This document shows, piece by piece, positions 39,128-47,872 of a stretch of 64,000 bases of DNA. A program made the position numbers and the translations under genes. The stretch is taken from NCBI RefSeq assembly GCF_040546765.1, contig NZ_JBEPOK010000001.1, positions 4,216,001 to 4,280,000 of the forward strand, given 5' to 3'. The notes beneath the pieces are model-generated. The model was not told the origin of the DNA and searched no databases. It worked only from the letters and a program-made list of their open reading frames with translations. Source of the DNA: Arthrobacter sp. OAP107. GTDB lineage: Bacteria; Actinomycetota; Actinomycetes; Actinomycetales; Micrococcaceae. Positions within the stretch are counted from its first letter, which is position 1. Each line of letters opens with the position of its first letter.

Positions 39128-39311
39128 TTGGCCACCCCTTTCGAGTGAGTATTTGGATAACTCCAGAGTAGGAGCGCCAAAAGCGCTATACGAGGGATGT
39201 GGCCGGTTCGGGGCGCAACCGTTAGTCTCGCAAAATGCGGGTCACGGCGCCGTAATTCCGGGCCTGCTTTTAACGGCTTCGAGAGGCGTTCGTGGCCCTT
39301 TCTCCACGCTT

Positions 39312-39330
39312 CCGTTACCGCAGGTAACGG
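39312..39330. promoter_or_regulatory. Perfect palindrome CCGTTACC-GCA-GGTAACGG
   Basis: It has 8-bp perfect arms, 185 bp upstream of the secreted AMIN-like gene. The GTTACC/GGTAAC half-sites resemble those before the M23 peptidase riboswitch (1042-1067), and both genes act at the cell envelope. MtrA-type control is a guess. Confidence 0.4.
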
Positions 39331-39367
39331 GGACTTTGCCGGACCGGAAGCGGGCGCGATCGCGGGC

Positions 39368-39413
39368 ACAAAAAAGCGAGGCGCCGGCCTCCCCATCGGG
39401 GAGCCGGCGCCTC
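39368..39413 (-). terminator. Rho-independent terminator of the DUF4193 gene
   Basis: GCGAGGCGCCGGC and GCCGGCGCCTCGC form a perfect 13-bp stem, followed by TTTTTTG on the minus strand. Confidence 0.9.
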
Positions 39414-39493
39414 GCGTGGCTTTGCACTGCGGGCTGCCTGGCTATGAAGGCTGCCTGGCCGCAAAGCAGGACTAGCGCAGAGGGTTGTCCCTC

Positions 39494-39796
39494 TTAGCCT
39501 TCGCAGTCGTGGCAGTACTTCATGCCGTTCTTTTCCTTGGCGACCTGGGACCGGTGACGGACCAGGAAGCAGGAGCCGCAGGTGAACTCGTCGGACTGCT
39601 CGGGAACGACGATGACCGTCAGTTCCTCGTTGGAAAGATCGGCGCCCGGAAGGTCGATTCCTTCGGCAGTGTCATTCTCATCGACGTCGATAACGGCGGT
39701 CTGGGCACCGCCGCCGCGGGACGCCTGGAGTGCCTCCAGCGATTCGGAGGGAGACTCTTCTTCTGTCTTGCGTGGGGCGTCGTAATCGGTAGCCAT
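39494..39796 (-). CDS. DUF4193 family protein
   Basis: This 100-residue acidic protein has two cysteine pairs near the C-terminus, FTCGSCFLVRH and MKYCHDCEG, suggesting a zinc ribbon. The N-terminal half (MATDYDAPRKTEEESPSESL) is charged and probably disordered. This matches DUF4193, an actinobacterial family of unknown function often seen next to dut or sepF-region genes in other genomes; that context is not present here. ATG at 39796 is chosen because conserved sequence begins there. Confidence 0.88.
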   Translation of the reverse strand: MATDYDAPRKTEEESPSESLEALQASRGGGAQTAVIDVDENDTAEGIDLPGADLSNEELTVIVVPEQSDEFTCGSCFLVRHRSQVAKEKNGMKYCHDCEG

Positions 39797-39899
39797 AGCG
39801 TTGTTCACTTTCGTTGCTGCACAGCGCCATTCAGGCACCTCAGTGAAGCAGTTTAGGTCATAAAGCGGCGACGTCAAGAATAGTGTGGCCAACGCGACA

Positions 39900-40127
39900 C
39901 TAATTGGTCTTTTCCGCCTGTTCCGCGGTGTTGGCGGCGGCATTTACGTGCGTCCTGAGGGCGCGGTCTTCCGCGACGGCGACGCCACTGAGCGGAGGCA
40001 GCCACGCCCACCGGGTGACCTCCTGGAGGGCATCGTTGGCCTGCCCGGCAGTGTCAGGAACCGCCGGGAAGAACAGGGCGTTCGCGAGCGCCGCACGTGC
40101 CCGGGTGAGCAACTCTGTGATGGTCAT
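39900..40127 (-). CDS. Small hypothetical protein
   Basis: This 75-residue, Ala-rich, mostly helical protein (MTITELLTRARAALANALFF) resembles nothing I recognise. It has no signal peptide or motif. The ribosome binding site is weak (GGCGGC). It lies 103 bp upstream of the DUF4193 gene on the same strand. It may be real, because the codon pattern is GC-rich at third positions, but support is modest. Confidence 0.45.
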   Translation of the reverse strand: MTITELLTRARAALANALFFPAVPDTAGQANDALQEVTRWAWLPPLSGVAVAEDRALRTHVNAAANTAEQAEKTN

Positions 40128-40307
40128 GCCGCCAAGCTATGCGGCCCGTGTTGTGGACACGTTTCGGCCGCGTCTCGGGGCAGTTAAGTGTCCGGGGACT
40201 GGGCCGCGCCGTAGCGCGGACTGGCCGGGCGTCGTCGTCGGACTTAGCCTTGAGCTGTTCCTGCATCCGACCATCCTGGATCTGACCACCGAGCAGCGGA
40301 GGGGCAC

Positions 40308-40667
40308 ATGGCTACGAAACTGAACCGCAAGGCACTGGAACACGCACGCGGCCTCATTAAGAAGGGGAAGGTTCAGCGGGACGTCCGTGACGACTGGAGC
40401 GAACACGCTCCTTCGGCGGACGACGAGAATTCCTTCATCGACAAACACGGCTTCGACGAATTCGCGAAGTGGCACCTCGGCATTGACAACGAGAAATCCG
40501 AGGGCACCAAAGGCAGCGTGAGCTTTCCTTTCGGGGACCTCAAGAAGGTCCACCGCTGCGCCATCATTTCGCTGGAGAGCCGGGCGGCGCAGCACGATCA
40601 TGACGACATCCGCAAGGCGGCCAAGGACCTGTTGGAGGAGATCGACGCGGACCAGGGGGCTTCGTAG
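40308..40667 (+). CDS. Conserved hypothetical protein, actinobacterial
   Basis: This 119-residue, charged soluble protein (LNRKALEHARGLIKKGKVQR; FIDKHGFDEFAKWHLGID; SFPFGDLKKVHRCAIISLES) has a good ribosome site (GGAGG) 8 nt before the ATG. I recall similar sequences in soil actinobacteria, without a known function. It appears monocistronic. The hairpin of repeat copy A lies 52 bp downstream and could terminate it. Confidence 0.75.
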   Translation: MATKLNRKALEHARGLIKKGKVQRDVRDDWSEHAPSADDENSFIDKHGFDEFAKWHLGIDNEKSEGTKGSVSFPFGDLKKVHRCAIISLESRAAQHDHDDIRKAAKDLLEEIDADQGAS

Positions 40668-40701
40668 CCGGCACGAACGAAACCCGCACCGCGGAACGTC
40701 C

Positions 40702-40840
40702 GGCCAACCTCACCAGAGCGACGCCGGCCGGTCACCTCACAAGGTGACCGGCCGGCGTCGTACTCCCCTTCCCTCTCCCGGGTTTTTGTCCGGCTAATGG
40801 CCTCTAAACGCCCCGAAGTCGCGATACGTGGACAAAAGTT
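40702..40840 (+). repeat. Dispersed structured repeat, copy A (left of the egt cluster)
   Basis: This copy opens GGCCAACCTCACCAGAGCGA, then a perfect 18-bp hairpin at 40719-40760 (left arm CGACGCCGGCCGGTCACC). CTCTCCCGGGTTTTTGTCCG and the GGCCTCTAAACG block follow, ending near GTGGACAAAA. About 115 bp align with copy B at 46611-46735 in the same orientation. The hairpin and T run could also act as a terminator for the gene at 40308. Confidence 0.85.
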
Positions 40841-40866
40841 CCGCTGCTTGCGGCACGATGTGACTC

Positions 40867-42051
40867 ATGTCGATTGATGTGCGCGCGGTGCGCGACCAGA
40901 CCCGCGGGGTCCTGAACGTAGCCCACCTGAACAATGCGGGAAGCTCGCTCGTCCCCCGCCCCGTGGCGGAGACCGTGGCGGCACATTTGCGCCGCGAGGA
41001 GGAAATCGGCGGTTATGAAGCGGCGGAGGAGGCAGCTGACCGGCTGCACACGGTGTATTCCTCCCTGGCGCGGCTGATCGGGGCACGGCCGGACGAGATC
41101 GCCCTGGCCGAGAGCGGCAGCCGGGCGTGGGCTGTGGCGATGCACAGTTTTCCCTTTGTCCGCGGCTCACGGCTCCTGATAGGCCGCTCGGAGTACACGG
41201 GCAACGTCATGGCGTTGCGGCAGCTGGCGCAGCGGAATGGCCTGCAGATTGTGGTTCTCAACGACGATCCGTACGGGCAGGTCGATGTGGAACATCTTCA
41301 GCGGGAGCTCGAGCGTGGAAACGTGGCCATGGTCGCTTTGACGCATGTGCCCATGGCGGACGGCCTGGTCAATCCGGCAGCGGAGGTGGGCAGGCGCTGC
41401 CGGGCTGCCGGGGTGCTGTTTGTGCTCGATGCGTGCCAGTCTGTGGGCCAGATGCCGCTGGACGTGGAGTCTCTGGGCTGTGATGTGCTGGCCGGAACCG
41501 GGCGGAAGTTCCTCCGGGGGCCGCGCGGCACCGCGTTCCTGTATGTGCGCGCCTCGGCTCTAGGGCGGTTTGAGCCGCTCGCCCTGGACGGGCTGTCTGC
41601 CTATTCCTCCGGGGCCGAGGGGCTTGAAGTTCGCGGCGATGCCCGGCGTTTTGAGAGCTGGGAGGCGTGCATCGCCGGAAGGCTGGGTCTGGGCCGGGCC
41701 GTCGATTATGCCCTGGACCTGGGCCTGGACACTGTGCAGGAGCGCGTGGGCTGGCTGGCGGAGCAACTGCGGACGGAGCTGGCGGCGGTTCCGGCGGTTA
41801 CTGTCCACGACCACGGCATCACCCGGTGCGGCATCGTGACGTTCTCTGTGAAGGGAAGCGAGGCGGGGAACATCAGGGCCCGCTTGGCGGAGCACCGGAT
41901 TAATGTCTCGGTGGCTCCGCGGCCCTCAGGCGAGGTCCAATCCCTCCTCAGCGGGAGCCCGCACGTGGCGGAAACGGTGGTGCGCGCCTCAGTGCACTAC
42001 TACAACACCGAGGACGAGGTCCTGCGGCTGGTGGGCCTCCTCCCCCGGTGA
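40867..42051 (+). CDS. Class V aminotransferase-fold PLP enzyme, EgtE-like
   Basis: This 394-residue enzyme has PLP lysine K214 in AGTGRKFLRGPRGTAFLY and the PLP-binding Asp in VLDACQSVGQMPLD. The N-terminal stretch EEIGGYEAAEEAADRLHTVY resembles mycobacterial EgtE, the beta-lyase that cleaves the hercynylcysteine sulfoxide to ergothioneine. It is convergent with egtD, 44 bp apart, next to egtA-D, so it is the best EgtE candidate here. The plus-strand orientation differs from the other egt genes. A cysteine desulfurase-like role cannot be excluded. Confidence 0.82.
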   Translation: MSIDVRAVRDQTRGVLNVAHLNNAGSSLVPRPVAETVAAHLRREEEIGGYEAAEEAADRLHTVYSSLARLIGARPDEIALAESGSRAWAVAMHSFPFVRGSRLLIGRSEYTGNVMALRQLAQRNGLQIVVLNDDPYGQVDVEHLQRELERGNVAMVALTHVPMADGLVNPAAEVGRRCRAAGVLFVLDACQSVGQMPLDVESLGCDVLAGTGRKFLRGPRGTAFLYVRASALGRFEPLALDGLSAYSSGAEGLEVRGDARRFESWEACIAGRLGLGRAVDYALDLGLDTVQERVGWLAEQLRTELAAVPAVTVHDHGITRCGIVTFSVKGSEAGNIRARLAEHRINVSVAPRPSGEVQSLLSGSPHVAETVVRASVHYYNTEDEVLRLVGLLPR

Positions 42052-42095
42052 GCAGGCCCGCTCCGCCGCCAATATTGTGCATGCAGCCGGACAGC

Positions 42096-43082
42096 CTAGA
42101 CGGCTTCCGCGAGTGTCATGGCGTAGCGGTTCTGGCTGTCGGTCCATTGCCCTGCGAGGGAAAACCCGGCCGATTCGAGCTCGCGGGCCACTCCCTCGAG
42201 CCGGAACTTCGCCGAAATCTCGGTGCGGAGTTCCTCGCCTTCGTCGAACCTGACGTCCAGGCCCACACCCGGCAGGCGCACGAGCATCGGTTTCGTCGCC
42301 CGCAGCCGCATTTCGATCCACTCTTCCTGGGGCATCCAGACGGCGACGTGATCAAATGCCATCACCTCGAAATCGGCACCCAGCTGGGCATTGAGGACGC
42401 GGAGCACATTCCGGTTGAATTCGGCGGTGACTCCCTCGGCGTCGGCGTAGGCCGGAACAAGGATGTGTGGTGACTTCACGAGGTCCGTACCAAGAAGCAG
42501 CGAACCGCCCTCTCCGCCGAGCAGCTCGCGGATCCCGGCGAGAAAGCGTGCCCTGGCCGCCGGCTCAAAATTGCCGATGGTGCCGCCCAGAAACGCCACC
42601 ATGCGGCGTCCGTTGTGCGGGAGCAGGTGCAGCTGGGTTTCGAAGTCCGCTGCCACTGCATCCAGCTGAAGATCGGCGAACGCGGGAGCCAGCTCGTTGC
42701 GTGCATCCAGCAGTGCGCTGTCGCTAACGTCCACAGCGACGTAGCGGCGAAGAGGTCCCGCCTTCCGCAGGGCATCCAGCAATAGCGGGGTCTTCCTGGA
42801 CGATCCGGACCCGAGTTCGATCAGCGTTTCTGCCGGGCTCGCGGCCGCCATCTCAGCGGCGAAGAGCTCCAGCACCTCACGTTCGGCCCGTGTCGGATAG
42901 TATTCCGGCAAGTCCGTAATGCGCTCGAACAACGCGCTGCCGAGTTTGTCATAGAACCACTTGGGCGGCAGCGTCTTGGGTGACGAGCTGAGCCCGGCGA
43001 GCACGTCGGCGCGCAGACTTCGCTCCAGGTGGTCCGGGGGCAGGTGGTGGACGATGTCGCTGCGGTCGGCGGAGAGGCTCAT
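42096..43082 (-). CDS. egtD: L-histidine N(alpha)-methyltransferase EgtD
   Basis: This 328-residue SAM-dependent enzyme trimethylates histidine to hercynine, the first step toward ergothioneine. It has the EgtD N-terminus (KTLPPKWFYDKLGSALFERI), TDLPEYYPTRAERE, SAM motif LIELGSGSSRKTPLLLDAL and GGTIGNFEP. The start ATG at 43082 overlaps the egtC stop (ATGA), showing it is the last gene of egtA-B-C-D. The upstream in-frame codons to 43178 overlap egtC and are unlikely. Confidence 0.95.
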   Translation of the reverse strand: MSLSADRSDIVHHLPPDHLERSLRADVLAGLSSSPKTLPPKWFYDKLGSALFERITDLPEYYPTRAEREVLELFAAEMAAASPAETLIELGSGSSRKTPLLLDALRKAGPLRRYVAVDVSDSALLDARNELAPAFADLQLDAVAADFETQLHLLPHNGRRMVAFLGGTIGNFEPAARARFLAGIRELLGGEGGSLLLGTDLVKSPHILVPAYADAEGVTAEFNRNVLRVLNAQLGADFEVMAFDHVAVWMPQEEWIEMRLRATKPMLVRLPGVGLDVRFDEGEELRTEISAKFRLEGVARELESAGFSLAGQWTDSQNRYAMTLAEAV

Positions 43083-43843
43083 GTGGCTGCGTGCTCCTTC
43101 GTGAGAGTCGGGATAGGACGAACTTCGACGTGGCCGGGGGTAGCGGTCAGGAGTGAATTGTCCGGGACCTCCTGCCACCCCGGGTCCTCATCGGATGGTT
43201 CGCTGGCGACGACCACGCCCCCGCGGCCGGCCCGCCAAAAGAGGCTGTCGCCGGCGGCTGTGGCCGCGATGGCAGTTCCGTCCGTGAGCAGAAAGTTGAA
43301 TCTGCCGCCGGCGACTGAGGAGACAACGTTGACCACCTGCATCAGCGCCTCGCCGGCGGTGGCCCCCGCGGCAAGCCGCTCCTGTACAAGGGCCCAGAGC
43401 AACGCTGAATCGACCTGCGCTTCCAAGGCCAGCAGGCGTGCCGGCGGGAGTGAAGCAGCCAGTTCCTCCAGCGCATGCGGCCAGTCCTCCACCCTGCCGT
43501 TGTGGCTGAAGAGCCAGGGTCCGTGGGCATAGGGCGCAGCCGCTGACTCGTCCGGTGGCATGCCCGGCGTTGCCGACCGCACCGCTGCCAGTACCGCCGG
43601 GCTGGAGGTGACCCGGGCGACGTCGGCAAAGGACCTGTCCGCCCAGATCGGGACGGAACGGCGGTAGCGGGCGGGCACGGGATCGCCCGGGGCGTACCAT
43701 CCGACGCCAAAACCGTCGGCGTTTACCGTCCCGTACCTCTGGCGGCGCGGTGCCCACGACTGGGCCAAAAGCCCATGGTCCGGGACGAGCAGCAGCTCAG
43801 CCAGCGGCACCGGCGTCCCGAGGTAGGCGAGATGACGGCACAT
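43079..43843 (-). CDS. egtC: Ergothioneine biosynthesis amidohydrolase EgtC
   Basis: This 254-residue class II glutamine amidotransferase-fold (Ntn) hydrolase has Cys2 as nucleophile (MCRHLAYLG), plus NADGFGVGWY and WLFSHNGRVEDWP. It removes the gamma-glutamyl group from the EgtB product. The GGAGGATTGC ribosome site overlaps the end of egtB. It overlaps egtD by 4 nt. Confidence 0.94.
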   Translation of the reverse strand: MCRHLAYLGTPVPLAELLLVPDHGLLAQSWAPRRQRYGTVNADGFGVGWYAPGDPVPARYRRSVPIWADRSFADVARVTSSPAVLAAVRSATPGMPPDESAAAPYAHGPWLFSHNGRVEDWPHALEELAASLPPARLLALEAQVDSALLWALVQERLAAGATAGEALMQVVNVVSSVAGGRFNFLLTDGTAIAATAAGDSLFWRAGRGGVVVASEPSDEDPGWQEVPDNSLLTATPGHVEVRPIPTLTKEHAAT

Positions 43844-43846
43844 GGG

Positions 43847-45197
43847 CTAGCAATCCTCCGCCGGCGAGGCGTCGCGCGCCGTGCGGAATCCGGTGAAGAT
43901 CTGCCGGCGGATCGGGTAGTCCCAGTTCCGGAAGGTACCCCTGCAGGCGGCAGGATCCACTGCCCAGGACCCCGCCCCGGAGCACCTTGTAGTCCGACCC
44001 GAAGAATACCTCGCTGTATTCCGGATAAGGGAAAGCGGTGAATCCGGGATACGGGCGGAAGTCGCTGGAAACCCATTCCCAGACGTCCCCAATCAGCTGC
44101 CGTACCCCCAGCGGCGAGGCTCCCGCGGGAAAGGAACCGGCCGGGGCCGGGCGGAGCGTTGCCCCGCCAAGGTTGGCGTGGTGGGGTGCAGGATCCTCGT
44201 CGCCCCAAGGGTATCGCCGGGATCGGCCTGACCGGGGATCGTAGCGGGCTGCTTTTTCCCATTCTGCTTCGGTGGGGAGCCTGCGCCCGGCCCAGCGTGC
44301 GTAGGCGTCCGCTTCGTACCAGCTCACGTGCTGCACCGGTTCATCATCCGGAACGCGTTCCACGACACCGAATCTGGTCCTGCACCACCCGTCGCCGTCG
44401 CGTTCCCAGTACTTGGGAGCCACTAAGCCGGCTTCAATGCAATGCGTCCAGCCTTCCGGGCTCCACCAGCGGGGGTTCCGGTAGCCGCCGTCCGCAATAA
44501 AGTGTTGGTAAGCCCCGTTGGTCACCGGAACGGTATCAATCCAGTAGCCGGGCACCTCCACAGTATGTGCCGGGCGTTCATTATCCAGCGCCCAGGGTTC
44601 CACCGATGTCCCCATGGTGAACTCCCCGGAGGGGACCAGCACCTCCTTGGCCAAAGCATGCAGATCCGGGGGGCGGATGCCCGCCGCCAGGGGCTGGGCG
44701 TGGAGGAGCGGCGCGCCGGTCCGCAGCTGGTGCGTGGCAAGCATCGTTTCGTCGTGCTGCTGTTCGTGCTGGATGATCATTCCGAACGCGAAGCCCCGGT
44801 GCACAAGAGGCGCGCCCTCCAAAGGAGTCCGCTCCAGGATGTCGAGCGCCTTGTCACGGACCTGGGCGATGTAGCTGCGGGAATCCGCCGGTGAGAGCAG
44901 CGGCAGCGAGGGCCGGCTGCTGCGGGAGTGCTGGAACGCGTCGTACATCTGGTCGATATCGCAGCGCAGCGGCTCCATCTTGCCCACATCCCGCACCAGC
45001 CAGATTTCCTCCTGGCTGCCTACGTGCGCCAGGTCCCACACCAGCGGTGACATCAGCGGCGAATGCTGCTTGAGTAGATCTTCGTCGTCGCAGTCGGTCA
45101 GTGCATGGGTGCGGTTCCGGGCACGTTCCAGCCCTTCGGCGATGAAGGTCCTGAGTGTTTCGGGGTCGGCAGGGGCCCCGGGAAGGTCACTTGGCAT
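43847..45197 (-). pseudogene. egtB: Sulfoxide synthase EgtB, interrupted by a +1 frameshift
   Basis: The reconstructed enzyme is about 449 residues. The N-terminal DinB_2 domain holds the iron ligands H58 (DLAHVGSQEE), H144 and H148 (HEQQHDETM). The C-terminal FGE-sulfatase domain has WDVWEW-type GDVWEWVSSDFRPYPG. At VLRGG an extra G on the coding strand (C run at 43970-43973 on the plus strand) shifts the frame. Dropping it restores SWAVDPAACRGTFRNWDYPI to a TAG four bases before egtC. The span of 1351 nt is one over a multiple of three. Unedited, the frame reads past egtB into egtC and loses about 40 conserved residues. EgtB joins gamma-glutamylcysteine to hercynine with oxygen. ATG 45197 overlaps egtA by 11 nt. 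Confidence 0.9.
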
Positions 45198-46479
45198 CAA
45201 CGTAAGCCTCCCTTTGCTCCGGTTCGGCAAACCAGCTGCCGGTTCTTTGCCACAGGTCCAGCCTCTCCTGGGCCGGGCACCGGCCCCGTGCGGTATTGCG
45301 CTCGATGAAGTCTTCGGCCAGGCTCCGGGTGGTGGTGTCCGCCCCCAGCCGAGGCAGCGCGTTGAGCGCCGCCTCGGCGCAAGACCGGGCAGCCAGGGCA
45401 AGAGCAGGATTCGTCAGCCCTTGGTGGGCGGCAGTTCTCACCGGGTCCGGCAGCGAAGCAAGCGGTGCGCACGCGTCTGCGGAGAGGTCGGCGGCGTGTT
45501 CGTCTTCCATGAGCGCGGTGACTATCGCCGTGACGGGCTCCCAGTCATGGCCCGCCTGTGCATCGATCACCCGGAGTTCCATGAATCCACGTGGACGAAC
45601 GGGCGGGAAAAGAGTTGTGAGGTGGTAGTCCAGGTCGCTCAGTGTTGCAGGCCTGGGCCCGCTCCCGCGCAACCAGTCCCGCATCGTCAGCCCCGGCGGC
45701 GGATCCCAGCGGCGCCCCTGTGACGGGATGCAGAGGACCAGCGCGTCGAGCGCGTAGCGCGCCCAGGCCCCCCGGGGTTCCTCCGAACGGGGGACCGCGG
45801 CAGTCCGGGTCGGGTCAATGCCCAGCCAGGTGCGCTGACGGTTGCTGTGCCATCCGTTGGGGACGCCGTGAAGGAAGGGGGAGTTGGCAAACATGGCGAT
45901 GAGGACCGGCAGGAGATTGTGCAGCCGTGCCCAGCGTTGTGCCGCGCCGGTGGATGCCGGACTGTCGAATCCGGCTTCCAAGGAAATCTGAAGTGAGGCG
46001 GTGGAGCACATCATGGTTCGTCCGGCGGGACCGAAGCCGTCGAAGTGCCGCTCCATGGAGGCATACCGCGGATGCTCCAAAGACCTCACAGCGGGGCGTC
46101 CAGCATCCAGGGCGACCGAACCGAAGAACAGGCCGGCGTCCGAAAGCCGGGTTTCAACGGCTTTGAGGTCTTTTCTGGTCGCGGCGACGAGAGCGGGAAG
46201 ACCGGGAGCGCAGGCGGAGCTCACCTCCAGCTGGCCGCCAGGCTCGAAGGTGATCGCTCCCCCACCTGGCAGCGCCCCAGCCGAGGCGGCCATGGCCTGA
46301 CGCACACGCGCAACGGTAACCGGGGCCTGCGGATCAGCGGCGTCATGGACCAGCCGTTCGACCTCCACCCCGGCAGCACCCGGCGGTCCGGTCTTAAAGC
46401 ACACGGAGGCCACATACACTTCGGCGTCGGACTCGGAAAGGGGGCGGATGTCGTGCCCGGCCTGCAAAGCGGACGTCAC
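45187..46479 (-). CDS. egtA: Glutamate-cysteine ligase EgtA
   Basis: This 430-residue GCS2-family ligase makes gamma-glutamylcysteine for ergothioneine. Conserved stretches include GGGAITFEPGGQLEVSSACA, MMCSTASLQISLEAG and RPRGFMELRVIDAQ. It is the first gene of the egtA-B-C-D operon. The start is GTG at 46479 with AAGGAG about 7 nt upstream. The promoter must lie in the roughly 290-bp spacer that also carries repeat copy B. Confidence 0.94.
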   Translation of the reverse strand: MTSALQAGHDIRPLSESDAEVYVASVCFKTGPPGAAGVEVERLVHDAADPQAPVTVARVRQAMAASAGALPGGGAITFEPGGQLEVSSACAPGLPALVAATRKDLKAVETRLSDAGLFFGSVALDAGRPAVRSLEHPRYASMERHFDGFGPAGRTMMCSTASLQISLEAGFDSPASTGAAQRWARLHNLLPVLIAMFANSPFLHGVPNGWHSNRQRTWLGIDPTRTAAVPRSEEPRGAWARYALDALVLCIPSQGRRWDPPPGLTMRDWLRGSGPRPATLSDLDYHLTTLFPPVRPRGFMELRVIDAQAGHDWEPVTAIVTALMEDEHAADLSADACAPLASLPDPVRTAAHQGLTNPALALAARSCAEAALNALPRLGADTTTRSLAEDFIERNTARGRCPAQERLDLWQRTGSWFAEPEQREAYVDAK

Positions 46480-46610
46480 GTGTCACTCCTTCGACGTCGG
46501 TGTCTTCTGGCGGCAAGCTAAGCAGTCCTCTTTCAGCCTTGTCAACGGTTTATGCGGGCACGCAAAAGTGCTACGGAGCACCAGCCGGGGTGCCCCCACC
46601 CATGCATGTC

Positions 46611-46735
46611 GGCTGACCTCACAAGAGCGACGTCGGCCGGCCATCTCCCCAGGTGACCGGCCGACGTCGTACTTCCCTTAGTTCTCTCTCGGGTTTTTGT
46701 GCAGATAGTGGGCTCTAAACCGCCCGGAAGCCGTG
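46611..46735 (+). repeat. Dispersed structured repeat, copy B (right of the egt cluster)
   Basis: This copy aligns with copy A over about 115 bp: GGCTGACCTCACAAGAGCGA, the hairpin 46628-46669, CTCTCTCGGGTTTTTGTGCA and GGGCTCTAAACCGCCCGGAA. The stem pair C-G of copy A becomes T-A here on both arms (CGACGTCGGCCGG and CCGGCCGACGTCG), a compensatory change. It lacks the GGACAAAA right end. Confidence 0.85.
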
Positions 46736-46771
46736 CACGGCGCCGTCTTATTTTGACTCCTGATTGGGCCG

Positions 46772-47785
46772 TCAGATGGTGAGCACCACCTTGCCGGACA
46801 CGTGGCCGCCTTCCAGGAAGCGGAGCGCGTCCCTCGCCTCAGCCAGTGCGAAGGTCCGGTCGAGGGCCGGCGCTATTTTGCCGGCCTCGATGAGCGGGGT
46901 TAGGTCCTGAAGTTCGGCAGCACGGACCAGGCCGAGGAACATGGTCAGCCGTTGGCCGATGAAAGGTGACAGCGCCAGGGCGCCCAGCTGGCGGTGCAGG
47001 CCGCCGGTCAGTTTCCCGCCGCCCTCACCGCCGGTGATAACGGCCGTTCCTGTAGGTGTTAGGGCGTGGCGCAGGCGCGAGATCGACGGGTTTCCCGCAA
47101 TGTCCAGGATGAGGTCGTACGGGCCAGTGGCCGCGAAGTCCTCACGGGTGTAGTCGATGACGCGGTCCGCGCCGAGGGCACGGACAAACCCGGCCTTGCC
47201 GGTACTGCAGACTCCCGTGACCTGCGCCCCGAAGGCTTTGGCCAGCTGGACCGCGTAGCTGCCCACGCCGCCGGACGCACCGGTGACCAGCACCTTCTGC
47301 CCCTCACCGATCCTGCCGGCGCGCAGGCCCACAAGGGCAGTGACCGCGGAGACCGGCACCGCCGCGGCCTGCTCGAAGGAGAGGGACTGGGGCTTCGCGG
47401 CCAGTTTGGATTCGGGCGCAACGGCGTATTCAGCGTAGGAACCGCTGCCGCTGCCGTACACCGCGTCGCCGACGGCAAACCGGGTGACGTCGGGGCCCAC
47501 GGCTTCCACGGTTCCCGCGAGATCCAAGCCCAGAATCCGGGCCTTAGGTTTCCGGACACCAAATGCGAGACGGCCCAGGTACGGCAGGCCGGTCATCATG
47601 TGCCAGGCGCCGCGGTCGACGCCGGCCGCCCTGACGCGGACGAGCACGTCGTCGCCGCCGACAACAGGCCGGGGCACCCGCTCCAGGCGCAGTACGTCCG
47701 GCCCCCCGTAGCTGTCCCGAACGATAGCGCGCATGTCCTGAACAGTTCCGGTGCCCCGCCGTTGGGAGCGCTCCTGCGTTTTCAT
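46772..47785 (-). CDS. Quinone oxidoreductase-like MDR family dehydrogenase
   Basis: This 337-residue medium-chain dehydrogenase/reductase has an N-terminal GroES-like domain (about 15-140) and an NAD(P)-binding Rossmann fold with VLVTGASGGVGSYAVQLAKA. Zinc ligands of true alcohol dehydrogenases are not evident, so it fits the NADPH:quinone reductase group. ATG at 47785 follows AAGGAACGTT. It is divergent from a TetR gene with two palindromic operators between, so expression is probably induced by a small molecule. Confidence 0.9.
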   Translation of the reverse strand: MKTQERSQRRGTGTVQDMRAIVRDSYGGPDVLRLERVPRPVVGGDDVLVRVRAAGVDRGAWHMMTGLPYLGRLAFGVRKPKARILGLDLAGTVEAVGPDVTRFAVGDAVYGSGSGSYAEYAVAPESKLAAKPQSLSFEQAAAVPVSAVTALVGLRAGRIGEGQKVLVTGASGGVGSYAVQLAKAFGAQVTGVCSTGKAGFVRALGADRVIDYTREDFAATGPYDLILDIAGNPSISRLRHALTPTGTAVITGGEGGGKLTGGLHRQLGALALSPFIGQRLTMFLGLVRAAELQDLTPLIEAGKIAPALDRTFALAEARDALRFLEGGHVSGKVVLTI

Positions 47786-47806
47786 AACGTTCCTTTCGGG
47801 GTCGCG

Positions 47807-47849
47807 GTTTTCGTACGCTGTACGAAAAGAGTATCGTACGGTGTACGGA
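47807..47849. promoter_or_regulatory. Two tandem TetR-type operators in the MDR/TetR divergent promoter
   Basis: TTTCGTAC-GCT-GTACGAAA (47808-47826) is a perfect palindrome with 8-bp arms. A second site, TCGTAC-GGT-GTACGG, follows at 47834-47848 with one mismatch. The centres are 24 bp apart, so two repressor dimers could bind almost the same face of the helix. Confidence 0.85.
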
Positions 47850-47872
47850 AGTGGAAGAGCTGGGAGGGGTAA

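Larger units (their letters stand above)
39128..39493. other. Intergenic region with a palindrome and the DUF4193 terminator
   Basis: These 366 bp lack a supported gene. They hold the upstream region of the secreted protein, the palindrome at 39312-39330 and the terminator of the DUF4193 gene at 39368-39413. Confidence 0.6.
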
